DNA of 64,000 bases from Caulobacter sp. CCUG 60055 (GTDB lineage Bacteria > Pseudomonadota > Alphaproteobacteria > Caulobacterales > Caulobacteraceae), in contig NZ_PUIC01000005.1 in the NCBI RefSeq assembly GCF_022750545.1, positions 273,581-337,580 of the forward strand. Reading direction: 5' to 3'. A model generated the notes under the pieces. That model made no database searches and was not told the origin of the DNA. It worked only from the letters and a program-made list of their open reading frames with translations. Positions 41,308-49,773 of this stretch are shown here, piece after piece. Each line of letters opens with the position of its first letter. The first letter of the stretch is position 1. The position numbers and the translations under genes were made by a program.

Positions 41308-42462
41308 ATGAACAGACGCCAGATCCTCGCCTCCGCCGCCGTGGCCCTCTGCGCCGCAGCGCTCGCCCCCGCCGCCAGCCTGGCCGCCGCCGTGCGCACC
41401 CGATGGCGGCTGGGCGGATCGGAGGGTTTCGACGCCCTGTGCTTCCTTGGGCCGCTGTCGGGCAAGCCGTTCTACGCGCGCTTCTACGAACAGGAGCTGG
41501 CCGCCTTCAAGCCCAGGCTGTCCCAGCCGGCGACGGACGCCTTGATGAGCCTGCACGCCGAGGCGGACAAGGCCGGCGCCCTGCTCGGGCCGGGCCTTTG
41601 CACCATCCTGTCGGGCGGGCCGACCGCCAGCCTCGACGACCTGATCGCCTCGACCCGCGCCGCCGAGACCGTGCTGCTGCCGCCCTACAAGGGCGGGGCC
41701 TATTGGGACGAGGCCGACTGGACGCGGTTCACGGCCGGGCGTGAGCGGCTGCTCACGGTTTTCGAGGCCCTCAAGGCCGCGGACTTCGCCGGCTTCCGGC
41801 ATGGCCTCGTCGACGCCGCCCTGGCCAGGCGCGCGCCGGCGCTGCAAGCCCGCCTGGCCGGCGCCGACGTGGCGGCCGAACAGGAGCGCCTGCTCGGCCG
41901 GCGGATCGATCCGCAGGTCGAGGTGGTGTTGCTATGGTTCTCCAAGCCGCACGGCGTCCGCGTCCAGGGCGGGCGCTTCCTGTGCCACGTCGACTATCCC
42001 GACGACGCCATCATCCGCATCGCCGGCCACGAGGGGATGCATCCGCCGTTCGACATGAAGGGCCCGGCGGCCCAGGCCGCCTATCTGGTGCTGGAGAAGG
42101 ACGCGCTCCTCACCCGCATCATCGCCGAACACGACCACGCCTTCGGTTACAACACGCTGGAGGGCCTGCTCAACGAGGACACCGTCCAGGCGCTGGACCA
42201 GATCGTCGGCGAACACCTGGGCGTGGCCAAGCCGCCGGCCGAACGCTGGGCCAGGTCGGACGACGGCATGCACGTGCTGGCCGCCGGCCTCTACGGCCTG
42301 CTCAAGGCCGACGGCTACGACCGCACGGGCGGGAACATCGCCGACTGGATCAGGGCGGCGGCCAAGGGCGGCCGGCTGGGCCCCGCCAGCCTGCACGCCG
42401 CGGCGGCCAGGGTGCTGGGCCTGCCCGCCGACCAGCTGTGGCCTAGGCCAAGGCCCGCTTGA
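41308..42462 (+). CDS. Exported protein with HEGMH (HExxH) motif, possible zinc metallopeptidase
   Basis: Predicted 384 residues. N terminus NRRQILASAAVALCAAALAP is a Tat-like or Sec signal with twin Arg. A HExxH-type HEGMH sits at residues 241-245 (H241, E242, H245), the zinc-binding/catalytic pattern of zincin peptidases; E285 or E290 40-45 residues later (NTLEGLLNED) could be a third ligand as in gluzincins. I do not recognise the family otherwise. It follows the AraC gene by 20 bases and overlaps the convergent esterase gene by 20 bases. It could alternatively be a non-peptidase that happens to carry the motif. Confidence 0.65.
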   Translation: MNRRQILASAAVALCAAALAPAASLAAAVRTRWRLGGSEGFDALCFLGPLSGKPFYARFYEQELAAFKPRLSQPATDALMSLHAEADKAGALLGPGLCTILSGGPTASLDDLIASTRAAETVLLPPYKGGAYWDEADWTRFTAGRERLLTVFEALKAADFAGFRHGLVDAALARRAPALQARLAGADVAAEQERLLGRRIDPQVEVVLLWFSKPHGVRVQGGRFLCHVDYPDDAIIRIAGHEGMHPPFDMKGPAAQAAYLVLEKDALLTRIIAEHDHAFGYNTLEGLLNEDTVQALDQIVGEHLGVAKPPAERWARSDDGMHVLAAGLYGLLKADGYDRTGGNIADWIRAAAKGGRLGPASLHAAAARVLGLPADQLWPRPRPA

Positions 42463-43372
42463 GCCGGGCGGCGGTGTCCTCGATCGCGGGGATCACCGCC
42501 GGCGCCACGCCGGCCATGATATAGAAGTCGTGGACGAAGGCCGGGTGCTCGACATGGTCCGCCGCCACGCCGGCCTTAGCCAGACGCTCGGCGTAGATGC
42601 GTCCCTCGTCCTTGAGCGGGTCGAAGCCGGCCGTGACCACCAGGGCCGCCGGCAGCCCCGACAGGTCCGCGACATGGGCCGGCTCGGCGCGACGGGCGTC
42701 GGGGTGGCCGGCAACGGCGAAGTTGTCGCCGAACCACTTCATCACCTCGGCGGTCAGCACATAGCCGGTGGCCAGCGCCGCGCGCGAGGGCGTGTTCTGG
42801 TCCATGGCGGTGGCCGGATAGAGCAGCAGTTGGAAAGCCAGCCTGCGCCCAGGATCGTCGCGCATCTCCAGGGAGATGCAGGCCGACAGGTTGCCGCCGG
42901 CGGAATCGCCGCCGACCGCGATCCGCGCCGGGTCGAAGCCGATCTCGGCGGCATGGTCGAAGGCCCAGCGCACGGCGGCCAGGCCGTCGTCATGGGCGGC
43001 CGGGAACGGATGCTCGGGCGCCAGGCGATAGTCGACCGACAGCACCCGCACGCCCGAGGCCGCGCTCAACCGGCGCAGGAAGTCGTCGTGAGTATCGAGG
43101 TCGCCGATGACGAAGCCGCCGCCATGGAAATAGACGATCCCCGGCCCGACCGCCGCCGCGCCCTTGGGCGTATAGAGCCGCGCCTTCAGCGGCCCGGCGG
43201 CGCCGGCGACCTGGAGATCGCGAACGTCGAGGTCGCGCGGCGCGCCGGCGTCGATGCCCACGCGCTGCATGCGGTAGCCGGCCCGGACCATCTCGACCGG
43301 GACCAGGGCGACCGGCGGGGTCTCCACCGCCGCGAGGGCGTCGAGCATGGCGCGAAAATGCTGATCGAGCAT
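42443..43372 (-). CDS. Alpha/beta hydrolase, hormone-sensitive-lipase family esterase
   Basis: Predicted 309 residues. HGGGFVIGD oxyanion motif and nucleophile Ser in GGDSAGGNLS, DPLKDEG with the acid, and the C-terminal His in PAFVHDF: bacterial HSL-type (family IV) carboxylesterase. Hydrolyses short acyl esters in the cytosol. Its ATG lies 13 bases after the stop of the feruloyl-CoA synthetase-like gene, so both probably share a transcript; ester-linked ferulate or related acids would be a plausible substrate. Confidence 0.9.
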   Translation of the reverse strand: MLDQHFRAMLDALAAVETPPVALVPVEMVRAGYRMQRVGIDAGAPRDLDVRDLQVAGAAGPLKARLYTPKGAAAVGPGIVYFHGGGFVIGDLDTHDDFLRRLSAASGVRVLSVDYRLAPEHPFPAAHDDGLAAVRWAFDHAAEIGFDPARIAVGGDSAGGNLSACISLEMRDDPGRRLAFQLLLYPATAMDQNTPSRAALATGYVLTAEVMKWFGDNFAVAGHPDARRAEPAHVADLSGLPAALVVTAGFDPLKDEGRIYAERLAKAGVAADHVEHPAFVHDFYIMAGVAPAVIPAIEDTAARLKRALA

Positions 43373-43385
43373 GGGATGAAGTCCC

Positions 43386-45254
43386 CTACAGGCTGAAGAC
43401 GCCGTCGGCGGCGGAATTGGCGTAGAGCGCGGCGACCAGGCCGGAGCGGCGCTCCAGGGTGGCGCGCTGGTTGACGTAGCCCTTGTCGGTGATCTCGCCG
43501 GCGTCGATCGACGGCGGCTCGGTCATGATCGTGAAGCGGCCGACGCGGCGCGACGAGCCGCCCGCATCGGCGTTGAAGGCGGCCAGGCGGTCCTTGAGGA
43601 TGACCGCCAGCTTCTCCAGCGGCGAACCCGGCCCCGGATCGGCGGCCAGGGCCTGCAGCCCGGCCATCGACGGCCAGAACAGCGCGCCGATGAACGGCTT
43701 GTCCTGACCGGCGATCACCGCGTCGTGGACATAGGGACTGCAGGCGGCGACCAGGTCGGGCCTCAGGGTGCCGACCGAGACCCAGGTGCCGCTGTCGAGC
43801 TTGAAGTCCTCGGTCACGCGGCCGTCGAACACCAGGCCCTGGGCCGGGTCGGCCTCGTCGACGAAGCGGGCGGCGTCGCCCAGCTTGTAGAAGCCTTCCT
43901 CGTCGAAGGCCTCGGCGGTCTTCTTGGGATCGTTGTGATAGCCGCTGGTGACGGTCGGCCCCTTGACCCGCACCTCCAGCTTGGTCCCGTTCGGCACCAG
44001 CTTGAGGGTGATCCCCGGCAGCGGCAGCCCGACCAGCCCGACCCGCTCGGTGGCCCAGTGGGTGACGGTGACGCCTTGCGTCTCGGTGGCGCCGTACATG
44101 GTGGCCAGCGGGATGCGCCAGCCGGTCTCGGCCACGGCCAGGGCCTGGATGCGGTCGTAGACGTCGTTGGACAGGGTCGCGCCGCCATAGGCCATATAGC
44201 GCAGGTTCCTGAAGAACGAGCGGCGCAGCACCGGGTCGCGCTCCATGGCCTCGGCCAGCATGCCGAAGGCGATCGGGGCCGAGCCGAACACGATCGGCGA
44301 GACCTCGTAGAGGTTCTTGATCGTGGTTTCGAACATGCCGGGCAACGGCTTGCCCTCGTCGAGATAGACCGTGCCGCCGTTCCACAGCACGGCGTTGAAG
44401 CCGATGTTGCCGGCCGAGATGTGGCTCCACGGCATCCATTCCAGGCTCTGCGGAACCAGGTCCGGATCGGGCTCCTCGTCGCGCAGGCCGTCCTGGCCGG
44501 CGATGACGCCCGCCATCATGCCGAAGGTCTGGGGCACGCCCTTGGGCATGCCGGTCGAGCCGGAGGTGAACAGGTACTTGGCCACCGTGGCGTGGTCCAA
44601 GGTCTCGCGCGCCGCCTCGACCGCCGCCGTCGGCTCGGCGCCGGCCGCCTCGGCGTAGGGGATGGCTCCCTCGCCCGCCCCGTCGACGGTGACGAAGATC
44701 AGGCCGGGGTCGAGGGCGCGCAGGGTGTCGAACGCCCGGGCGAAGGCCGCGCCGCTCTGGGCGAACACCACCTTGGGCCTGACCACCTTGAAGCAGTGCC
44801 TAAGCTTGGCGTGGTCGGTGGAGATCAAGCTGTAGGCCGGGCTGATCGGCGCCGCCGGCACGCCGGCCGTATAGGCGCCCAGGGTCATCACCGCGTGCTC
44901 GATCGAGTTGGCCGACAGGATCATCACGCTGTCGGCGGCGGTCAGGCCGTGGTCCAGCAGCCACTGGGCCACGCCGTCGGCCGCGCGCTTGGCCGCGCCG
45001 TAGGTGACGCCGCTCCAGGGGCCGTGGCCGGGCGCGCGCTGGTGCATGTAGGGGCGGTCGGGATGGGCGGCGGCGCGCTCGGCCAGCAGGTGCGGGATGG
45101 AGCGCGGACCGCATCCGGGCGCATGGCGCGAACGGATCAGGATCGAGCCGTCGGCCCGGCGCTCGACATCCACCGACGCTCCCTTCATCGGCAGGGGCTT
45201 GAACGGCGGCAAGGCTTCGGTGGCGGGCGCGGCGGCGCCGTCCGCTGGGCTCAT
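43386..45254 (-). CDS. fcs: Feruloyl-CoA synthetase-like acyl-CoA ligase
   Basis: Predicted 622 residues, ANL superfamily. AMP-binding YLFTSGSTGMPKGV, MYGATETQG, and the segment VTEDFKLDSGTWVSVG that is characteristic of feruloyl-CoA synthetases and their close relatives. It would activate hydroxycinnamic acids such as ferulate to the CoA ester. The ATG at 45254 has GGGAG 8-13 bases upstream; the frame extends further upstream without support. Adjacent genes (second ligase, aldehyde dehydrogenase) fit a phenylpropanoid pathway, but the exact substrate is inferred. Confidence 0.85.
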   Translation of the reverse strand: MSPADGAAAPATEALPPFKPLPMKGASVDVERRADGSILIRSRHAPGCGPRSIPHLLAERAAAHPDRPYMHQRAPGHGPWSGVTYGAAKRAADGVAQWLLDHGLTAADSVMILSANSIEHAVMTLGAYTAGVPAAPISPAYSLISTDHAKLRHCFKVVRPKVVFAQSGAAFARAFDTLRALDPGLIFVTVDGAGEGAIPYAEAAGAEPTAAVEAARETLDHATVAKYLFTSGSTGMPKGVPQTFGMMAGVIAGQDGLRDEEPDPDLVPQSLEWMPWSHISAGNIGFNAVLWNGGTVYLDEGKPLPGMFETTIKNLYEVSPIVFGSAPIAFGMLAEAMERDPVLRRSFFRNLRYMAYGGATLSNDVYDRIQALAVAETGWRIPLATMYGATETQGVTVTHWATERVGLVGLPLPGITLKLVPNGTKLEVRVKGPTVTSGYHNDPKKTAEAFDEEGFYKLGDAARFVDEADPAQGLVFDGRVTEDFKLDSGTWVSVGTLRPDLVAACSPYVHDAVIAGQDKPFIGALFWPSMAGLQALAADPGPGSPLEKLAVILKDRLAAFNADAGGSSRRVGRFTIMTEPPSIDAGEITDKGYVNQRATLERRSGLVAALYANSAADGVFSL

Positions 45255-45371
45255 CCTGGCGTCTCCCGGTAGGTTATCATTGTTTTGTTGAGACAGTAGC
45301 CGATGGGCCGGCGACGTCAAACGCCCGTTCGCCACGCCGCCCCGAGGGACGCCCCGCATAGGGCCCCATCT

Positions 45372-46940
45372 CTACCCGACCATGCGCCCCTTGCCTTCCC
45401 AATAGGGCGCGCGCAGCTCGCGGCGCAGCACCTTGCCCGAGGGATTGCGCGGCAGCACGGCGACGAAATCGACCGACTTCGGCGTCTTGTAGCCGGCGAT
45501 CCGCTCGCGACAGTGGGCGATGATCGCGCCGGGGTCGGCGACCGCGCCGGGCTTGAGCACCACCACCGCCTTGACCGCCTCGCCCCAGCGTTCGTCGGGC
45601 ACGCCGATGACGGCGGCGTCGGCCACGTCCGGGTGGCCGAACAGGGCGTTCTCGACCTCGGCCGGATAGACGTTCTCGCCGCCGGTGACGATCATATCCT
45701 TCACCCGGTCGTGGATGTAGAAATAGCCGTCGCCGTCGACATAGCCGGCGTCGCCGGACTTGAACCATCCCTCGGCGTCGATGGCCTCGCGGGTGGCGTC
45801 GGGGCGGTTCCAATAGCCCTTCATCACCCCCCTGGAGCGGATCTGCAGCTCGCCGACCTCGAACGGCGCGGCGATCTCGCCGCCCGGCTTGACCACCCGC
45901 ATCTCGAAGCCGGGCCAGGGCTTGCCGCAGGCGCGCAGCTTGCCGCGCGCGGGATCGTGGTCGAGCGGCGGCAGATAGGCGCCGCCGCCGATGGTCTCGG
46001 TCAGGCCGTAGAGCTGGGTGAAGGTGCAGCCGAACAGCGCGGCGGCGCGGATCAGCACGTCCTCGGCGATGGGCGAGGCGCCGTAGAAGATCCGTTTCAG
46101 CGAGGAGAAGTCGGCCTCGCCGGCGCCGGGGAACTGCAACAGCATGTTGATCAGGGCCGGAACCAGGAAGACGTGGTTGACCCTCTGGCCCTGCAGCGTC
46201 TCCAGCAGCGCGCGCGGTTCGACCTCGCGCATCACCACCAGCCGGCAGCCCTGCAGCAGGGCGAGGACGCCGGTGTTGGCCCCGGCGACGTGGAACAGCG
46301 GCGCGACGTCCATGACCACGTCGCCCGGATCGTAGCGTCCCCAGTCGGCGGCGATGGCGCACTCGAACAGGGCCGCGTAGTTGCCGTTGGTCAGCTGCAC
46401 GCCCTTGGGCAGGCCGGTGGTGCCGGAGGTGTAGAGCTGGATGACGTCGTCGTCCTCCAGCGCCGGCAGCTTCGGATCGCGGTCCGGATGGGCGCCGATC
46501 CAGTCGCGGAACGCCGGCCAGCGGGCGTGGCCGGGCTCGAACTGGACCAGGCGATGCAGCTCGACCTCGCCCAGCATGGTGTCGACCACGTCGGCGTAGT
46601 CGGCGCCGCAGACCAGCACCTGGGCGCCGGCGTCCTTGAGGATGAAGGCGATCTCGGGCGGGGCCAGCCGCCAGTTGACCGGCGTCAGGCAGGCCCGCGC
46701 CTTGGCGCAGCCCAGCCACAGCACGAAGAAGTCGTCATTGCCCTTGGCCAGCACCCCGACGCGGTCGCCGGGCTTCACCCCCGCGTCGATCAGGGCGTTG
46801 GCGCATCGCGAGGCCAGCCGGTCCAGCTCCGCATAGGTGGTCTCGCGCCCCTCGAACCACAGGGCGACGGCGTCGGGGCGCGCGCCGTCCTGCACGCGCG
46901 AGATGTCCGCCACGAACCGCGCCGGCGTCGCATCCGCCAT
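45372..46940 (-). CDS. Acyl-CoA synthetase (AMP-forming, long-chain or aryl acid type)
   Basis: Predicted 522 residues, ANL superfamily: YTSGTTGLPKGV, QLYGLTETIGG and the C-terminal Lys in PRNPSGKVLRREL. Activates a carboxylic acid as the CoA thioester. GGAGGAAGACC precedes the ATG at 46940; an upstream frame would add 19 residues without support. 103 bases separate it from the aldehyde dehydrogenase terminator; 117 bases of promoter-like sequence separate it from the feruloyl-CoA synthetase-like gene. Substrate not predictable. Confidence 0.88.
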   Translation of the reverse strand: MADATPARFVADISRVQDGARPDAVALWFEGRETTYAELDRLASRCANALIDAGVKPGDRVGVLAKGNDDFFVLWLGCAKARACLTPVNWRLAPPEIAFILKDAGAQVLVCGADYADVVDTMLGEVELHRLVQFEPGHARWPAFRDWIGAHPDRDPKLPALEDDDVIQLYTSGTTGLPKGVQLTNGNYAALFECAIAADWGRYDPGDVVMDVAPLFHVAGANTGVLALLQGCRLVVMREVEPRALLETLQGQRVNHVFLVPALINMLLQFPGAGEADFSSLKRIFYGASPIAEDVLIRAAALFGCTFTQLYGLTETIGGGAYLPPLDHDPARGKLRACGKPWPGFEMRVVKPGGEIAAPFEVGELQIRSRGVMKGYWNRPDATREAIDAEGWFKSGDAGYVDGDGYFYIHDRVKDMIVTGGENVYPAEVENALFGHPDVADAAVIGVPDERWGEAVKAVVVLKPGAVADPGAIIAHCRERIAGYKTPKSVDFVAVLPRNPSGKVLRRELRAPYWEGKGRMVG

Positions 46941-46995
46941 GGTCTTCCTCCGGTGTCTCTTCCCATCGCGCCCGGTGTTCCGGGTCGCCTGCGCC

Positions 46996-47036
46996 AAGAA
47001 AGCGAAAGGCCCGGCGAAGTCTCCTTCGCCGGGCCT
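46996..47036 (-). terminator. Rho-independent terminator of the aldehyde dehydrogenase gene
   Basis: A perfect 13-bp stem (47007-47019 with 47024-47036, AGGCCCGGCGAAG / CTTCGCCGGGCCT) and a 4-base loop; on the minus strand it is followed by TTTCGCTTTCTT. It lies 8 bases after the stop. Confidence 0.9.
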
Positions 47037-47043
47037 CGTCAGC

Positions 47044-48483
47044 CTATTCCGCGGCCTGCTGGGCGCCGTAGCCCAGGACCGCCTTCACCTCCAGGAACTC
47101 GTGGAAGGCGAGGTCGCCCCACTCGCGGCCGTTGCCGCTCATCTTGAAGCCGCCGAACGGCGCCATCAGGTCGGGCGCGGCCCCGTTGAGGTTGACCTGG
47201 CCGGCGCGCAGGCGGCGGGCCACTTGGCGCACCGCCTCCTGGTCGGTCCCCGAGACGTAGGCGGCCAGGCCGTATTCGGTGTCGTTGCCGATATCCACCG
47301 CCTGGTCGACGCTGTCATAGCCGAGGATCGACACCACCGGCCCGAAGATCTCCTCCTTGGCGATGGTCATCTCGTTGGTGACGTTGGCGAAGACGGTCGG
47401 CTTCACATAGTAGCCCTTGTCCAGGCCCTCCGGCCGGCCGACGCCGCCGGCGACCAGGGTCGCGCCCTCGTCGATGCCCTTCTGGATCAGGCCCTGGATC
47501 TTGTTCCACTGGGTCTCGGAGACCACCGGGCCCAGCTTGGAATTGCCGTTCGGATCGCCGACCGTGTGCGCCTCGGCGGCCGCCCGGGCGATGGCGATGA
47601 CCTGGTCCATCTTCTTTTCCGGCACCAGCATCCGGGTCGGGGCGTTGCACGACTGGCCCGAGTTCATCATCACCGACGAGACGCCGCCCGCGACGGCCTT
47701 CTCGAAGTCGGCGTCCTCCAGGATGATGTTCGGCGACTTGCCGCCCAGCTCCTGGTGCACGCGCTTGACGGTCGGGGCGGCGGCCTTGGCCACCTCGACG
47801 CCGGCGCGGGTCGAGCCGGTGAACGAGACCATGTCCACTTCCGGGTGCGAGCTGATCGCCGCGCCGACGCCGGGGCCGTCGCCGTTGACCAGGTTGAACA
47901 CGCCCGCCGGCACGCCGGCCGCGTGCAGGATCTCGGTCCAGATGTAGCCGCTGAACGGCGCGATCTCGGACGGCTTCAGCACCATGGTGCAGCCGGTGGC
48001 GATGGCCGGGGCCACCTTGCAGGCGATCTGGTTGACCGGCCAGTTCCACGGGGTGATGAAGCCGCAGACGCCGATCGGCTCCTTGACCAGCCGGGTGGTG
48101 CCGCGCTCTTCCTCGAACTTGTAGTTCTTGAGCACGCCGATGGCGGTCTGCACATGGGCCAGGCCCATGGCCGCCTGGGCCCGCTGGGCCAGCCAGGACG
48201 GAGCGCCCATTTCCTCGGTGATGGCCTTGGCCATGTCCTCGTAGCGCTTCTGGTACTCGACGACGATGCGCTCCAGCACGTCGATGCGCTCTTCGCGGCT
48301 GGTCAGCGACCAGGTGGCGAAGGCCTTGCGCGCGGCCTTGGCCGCGACGTCGACATCGGCCGCCGAGCCGATGGAGATGCGGCCCGCGACCGTCTCGTCG
48401 GCCGGGTTGATGACGTCCAGCGTCTTGGGCTGGATCGGGTCCACCCACTCGCCGTCGATGTAGAACTTCAGATAGTCGCGCAT
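47044..48483 (-). CDS. NAD(P)-dependent aldehyde dehydrogenase
   Basis: Predicted 479 residues. Catalytic Cys in NSGQSCNAPTR and Glu in HQELGGKSP; cofactor segment FTGSTRAGVEVAK and GFITPWNWPVNQ. A general ALDH superfamily member. GAGGAG precedes the ATG at 48483. It may oxidise an aromatic aldehyde made in hydroxycinnamate breakdown (for instance vanillin), given its neighbours, but sequence alone does not settle this. Divergent from nothing nearby; the HxlR gene upstream is in the same orientation. Confidence 0.92.
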   Translation of the reverse strand: MRDYLKFYIDGEWVDPIQPKTLDVINPADETVAGRISIGSAADVDVAAKAARKAFATWSLTSREERIDVLERIVVEYQKRYEDMAKAITEEMGAPSWLAQRAQAAMGLAHVQTAIGVLKNYKFEEERGTTRLVKEPIGVCGFITPWNWPVNQIACKVAPAIATGCTMVLKPSEIAPFSGYIWTEILHAAGVPAGVFNLVNGDGPGVGAAISSHPEVDMVSFTGSTRAGVEVAKAAAPTVKRVHQELGGKSPNIILEDADFEKAVAGGVSSVMMNSGQSCNAPTRMLVPEKKMDQVIAIARAAAEAHTVGDPNGNSKLGPVVSETQWNKIQGLIQKGIDEGATLVAGGVGRPEGLDKGYYVKPTVFANVTNEMTIAKEEIFGPVVSILGYDSVDQAVDIGNDTEYGLAAYVSGTDQEAVRQVARRLRAGQVNLNGAAPDLMAPFGGFKMSGNGREWGDLAFHEFLEVKAVLGYGAQQAAE

Positions 48484-48597
48484 GCGCTTCTCCTCGCCTT
48501 CCCTCGGGCCATGGAGGCTGGGACCAGCCGGCCTTCTCGGGGACATATTAGTGATCGTCGTTCAGGGTGGAAGGGGGCTGGCGTTCAAACATGCGTA

Positions 48598-48942
48598 TCA
48601 ATCGTGCGCGAGGCTCTCCGTTTCGACGAGGACCGGCCGCAGCCCCTCCCACCATTGTCCCAGGGCCTCGAAGATCGGGATCAGCTCCCGCCCCTGTTCG
48701 GTCAGCTCGTAGTCGACCCGCGCCACGGCGCCGGGATAGACCGTGCGCGAAATGACCCCGGCCGCCTCCAGTTCGCGCAGTTCGAGGGTCAGCATGCGCG
48801 GCGAGATCTTCGGATTGTCCCGTCGCAAGTCGCCGAAACGTTTCGGCCCTTCGATCAGGTAATAGAGAACAAGAGTCCGCCAGCGCCCGCTAAGAAGACG
48901 CATGGACTCGTGAATGTTGCATCTGGAGACTGCGTCTTTCAA
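48598..48942 (-). CDS. HxlR-family transcriptional regulator
   Basis: Predicted 114 residues starting at TTG 48942. Family features: conserved Cys in VSRCNIHESM, SGRWRTLVLYYL and the winged helix FGDLRRDNPKISPRMLTLELRELEAAG (core ISPRMLTLEL). The TTG has AGGTGA four bases upstream; an ATG at 48978 is also in frame but lies inside a perfect palindrome with no ribosome binding site. HxlR proteins often sense aldehydes or quinones through the Cys and regulate detoxification genes. Divergent from a GST gene. Confidence 0.8.
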   Translation of the reverse strand: MKDAVSRCNIHESMRLLSGRWRTLVLYYLIEGPKRFGDLRRDNPKISPRMLTLELRELEAAGVISRTVYPGAVARVDYELTEQGRELIPIFEALGQWWEGLRPVLVETESLAHD

Positions 48943-48958
48943 ACCGTCACCTGGTATA

Positions 48959-48982
48959 AAAAATGTGAGCACGCACATTTTT
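48959..48982. promoter_or_regulatory. Perfect 24-bp inverted repeat, probable HxlR operator
   Basis: AAAAATGTG (48959-48967), six bases, CACATTTTT (48974-48982): perfect 9-base arms in an AT-rich block between the divergent HxlR and GST genes. The spacing and arm length are typical for winged-helix dimers. It overlaps the upstream ATG of the HxlR frame and favours the TTG start. Confidence 0.72.
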
Positions 48983-49059
48983 GTGCGTAATTTACACGAT
49001 ATGGAGGCGAGACCATATCAACGCCAGCCGCGGCCCTCACACCAATAGCTGGAATCGAC

Positions 49060-49761
49060 ATGGAACCTCTGCTCTTCTACGGCGTCCCGCACGGATGCTC
49101 CTTCGGCGCGATCGTCGCCCTCGAATGGTCGGGCTGCCCTTACCGCCTCTGCCGGGTCGAGATGCCCGTCCAGACGCGCGGGGCGTTGTTCTCGCGCATC
49201 AATCCCAAAGGCAAGACCCCGGCCCTGCTGACCGAGACCGGGACCCTGTTGAGCGAAAGCTCGGCCATCCTGCACCACCTGGCCGCGGGCGACCCGGCGA
49301 GGCGGCTGGTCGGCGACCAGGGCTCGCCGGCCTTCGATCGCGTCAACCAGGCCCTGGCCTTCCTCAACGCCGGTTTCGTGCCGATGTTCACCCCGCTGTG
49401 GGCGGCCCGCTACATGGCCGAGGACGACCCGGCGCGTCCGGTCCTGACCGCGTTCGGCCGGGAACACGTCGGCAAGGCCCTGGACCAGATCGAGGCCATG
49501 CTGGAGGGCCGCGCCTGGCTGGGCGGCGACGCCCGCTCCATCGCCGACGCCTACTTCACCGGCGTCATCCGCTGGGTCGAGCACCTCGACGCCGCCCGCC
49601 TCGCCGACCGTCCGCGCGTTCAGGCCCTGGCGCACCGGCTGGAGGACGATCCGGCGGTGCGCTTCGCCCACGCCATCGAGGCGGGGGAGGATGCCGTCGG
49701 CGCCGGCGGTTTCCTGGGGCGCGTGACGCTGGAAGACGTCGTCGGGCGGCTGGCCGCCTGA
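49060..49761 (+). CDS. Glutathione S-transferase family protein
   Basis: Predicted 233 residues. N-terminal thioredoxin fold (LLFYGVPHGCSFGAIVALEW), with INPKGKTPALL and the ESSAILHHL glutathione-contact motif; C-terminal helical domain (AWLGGDARSIADAYF). The likely active-site residue is Ser or Cys of HGCS. Probably detoxifies electrophiles, perhaps under control of the divergent HxlR regulator. ATG at 49060 with GGAA nearby. Convergent with the flavoprotein gene, 12 bases apart. Confidence 0.87.
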   Translation: MEPLLFYGVPHGCSFGAIVALEWSGCPYRLCRVEMPVQTRGALFSRINPKGKTPALLTETGTLLSESSAILHHLAAGDPARRLVGDQGSPAFDRVNQALAFLNAGFVPMFTPLWAARYMAEDDPARPVLTAFGREHVGKALDQIEAMLEGRAWLGGDARSIADAYFTGVIRWVEHLDAARLADRPRVQALAHRLEDDPAVRFAHAIEAGEDAVGAGGFLGRVTLEDVVGRLAA

Positions 49762-49773
49762 TCGCGCAAGCGG

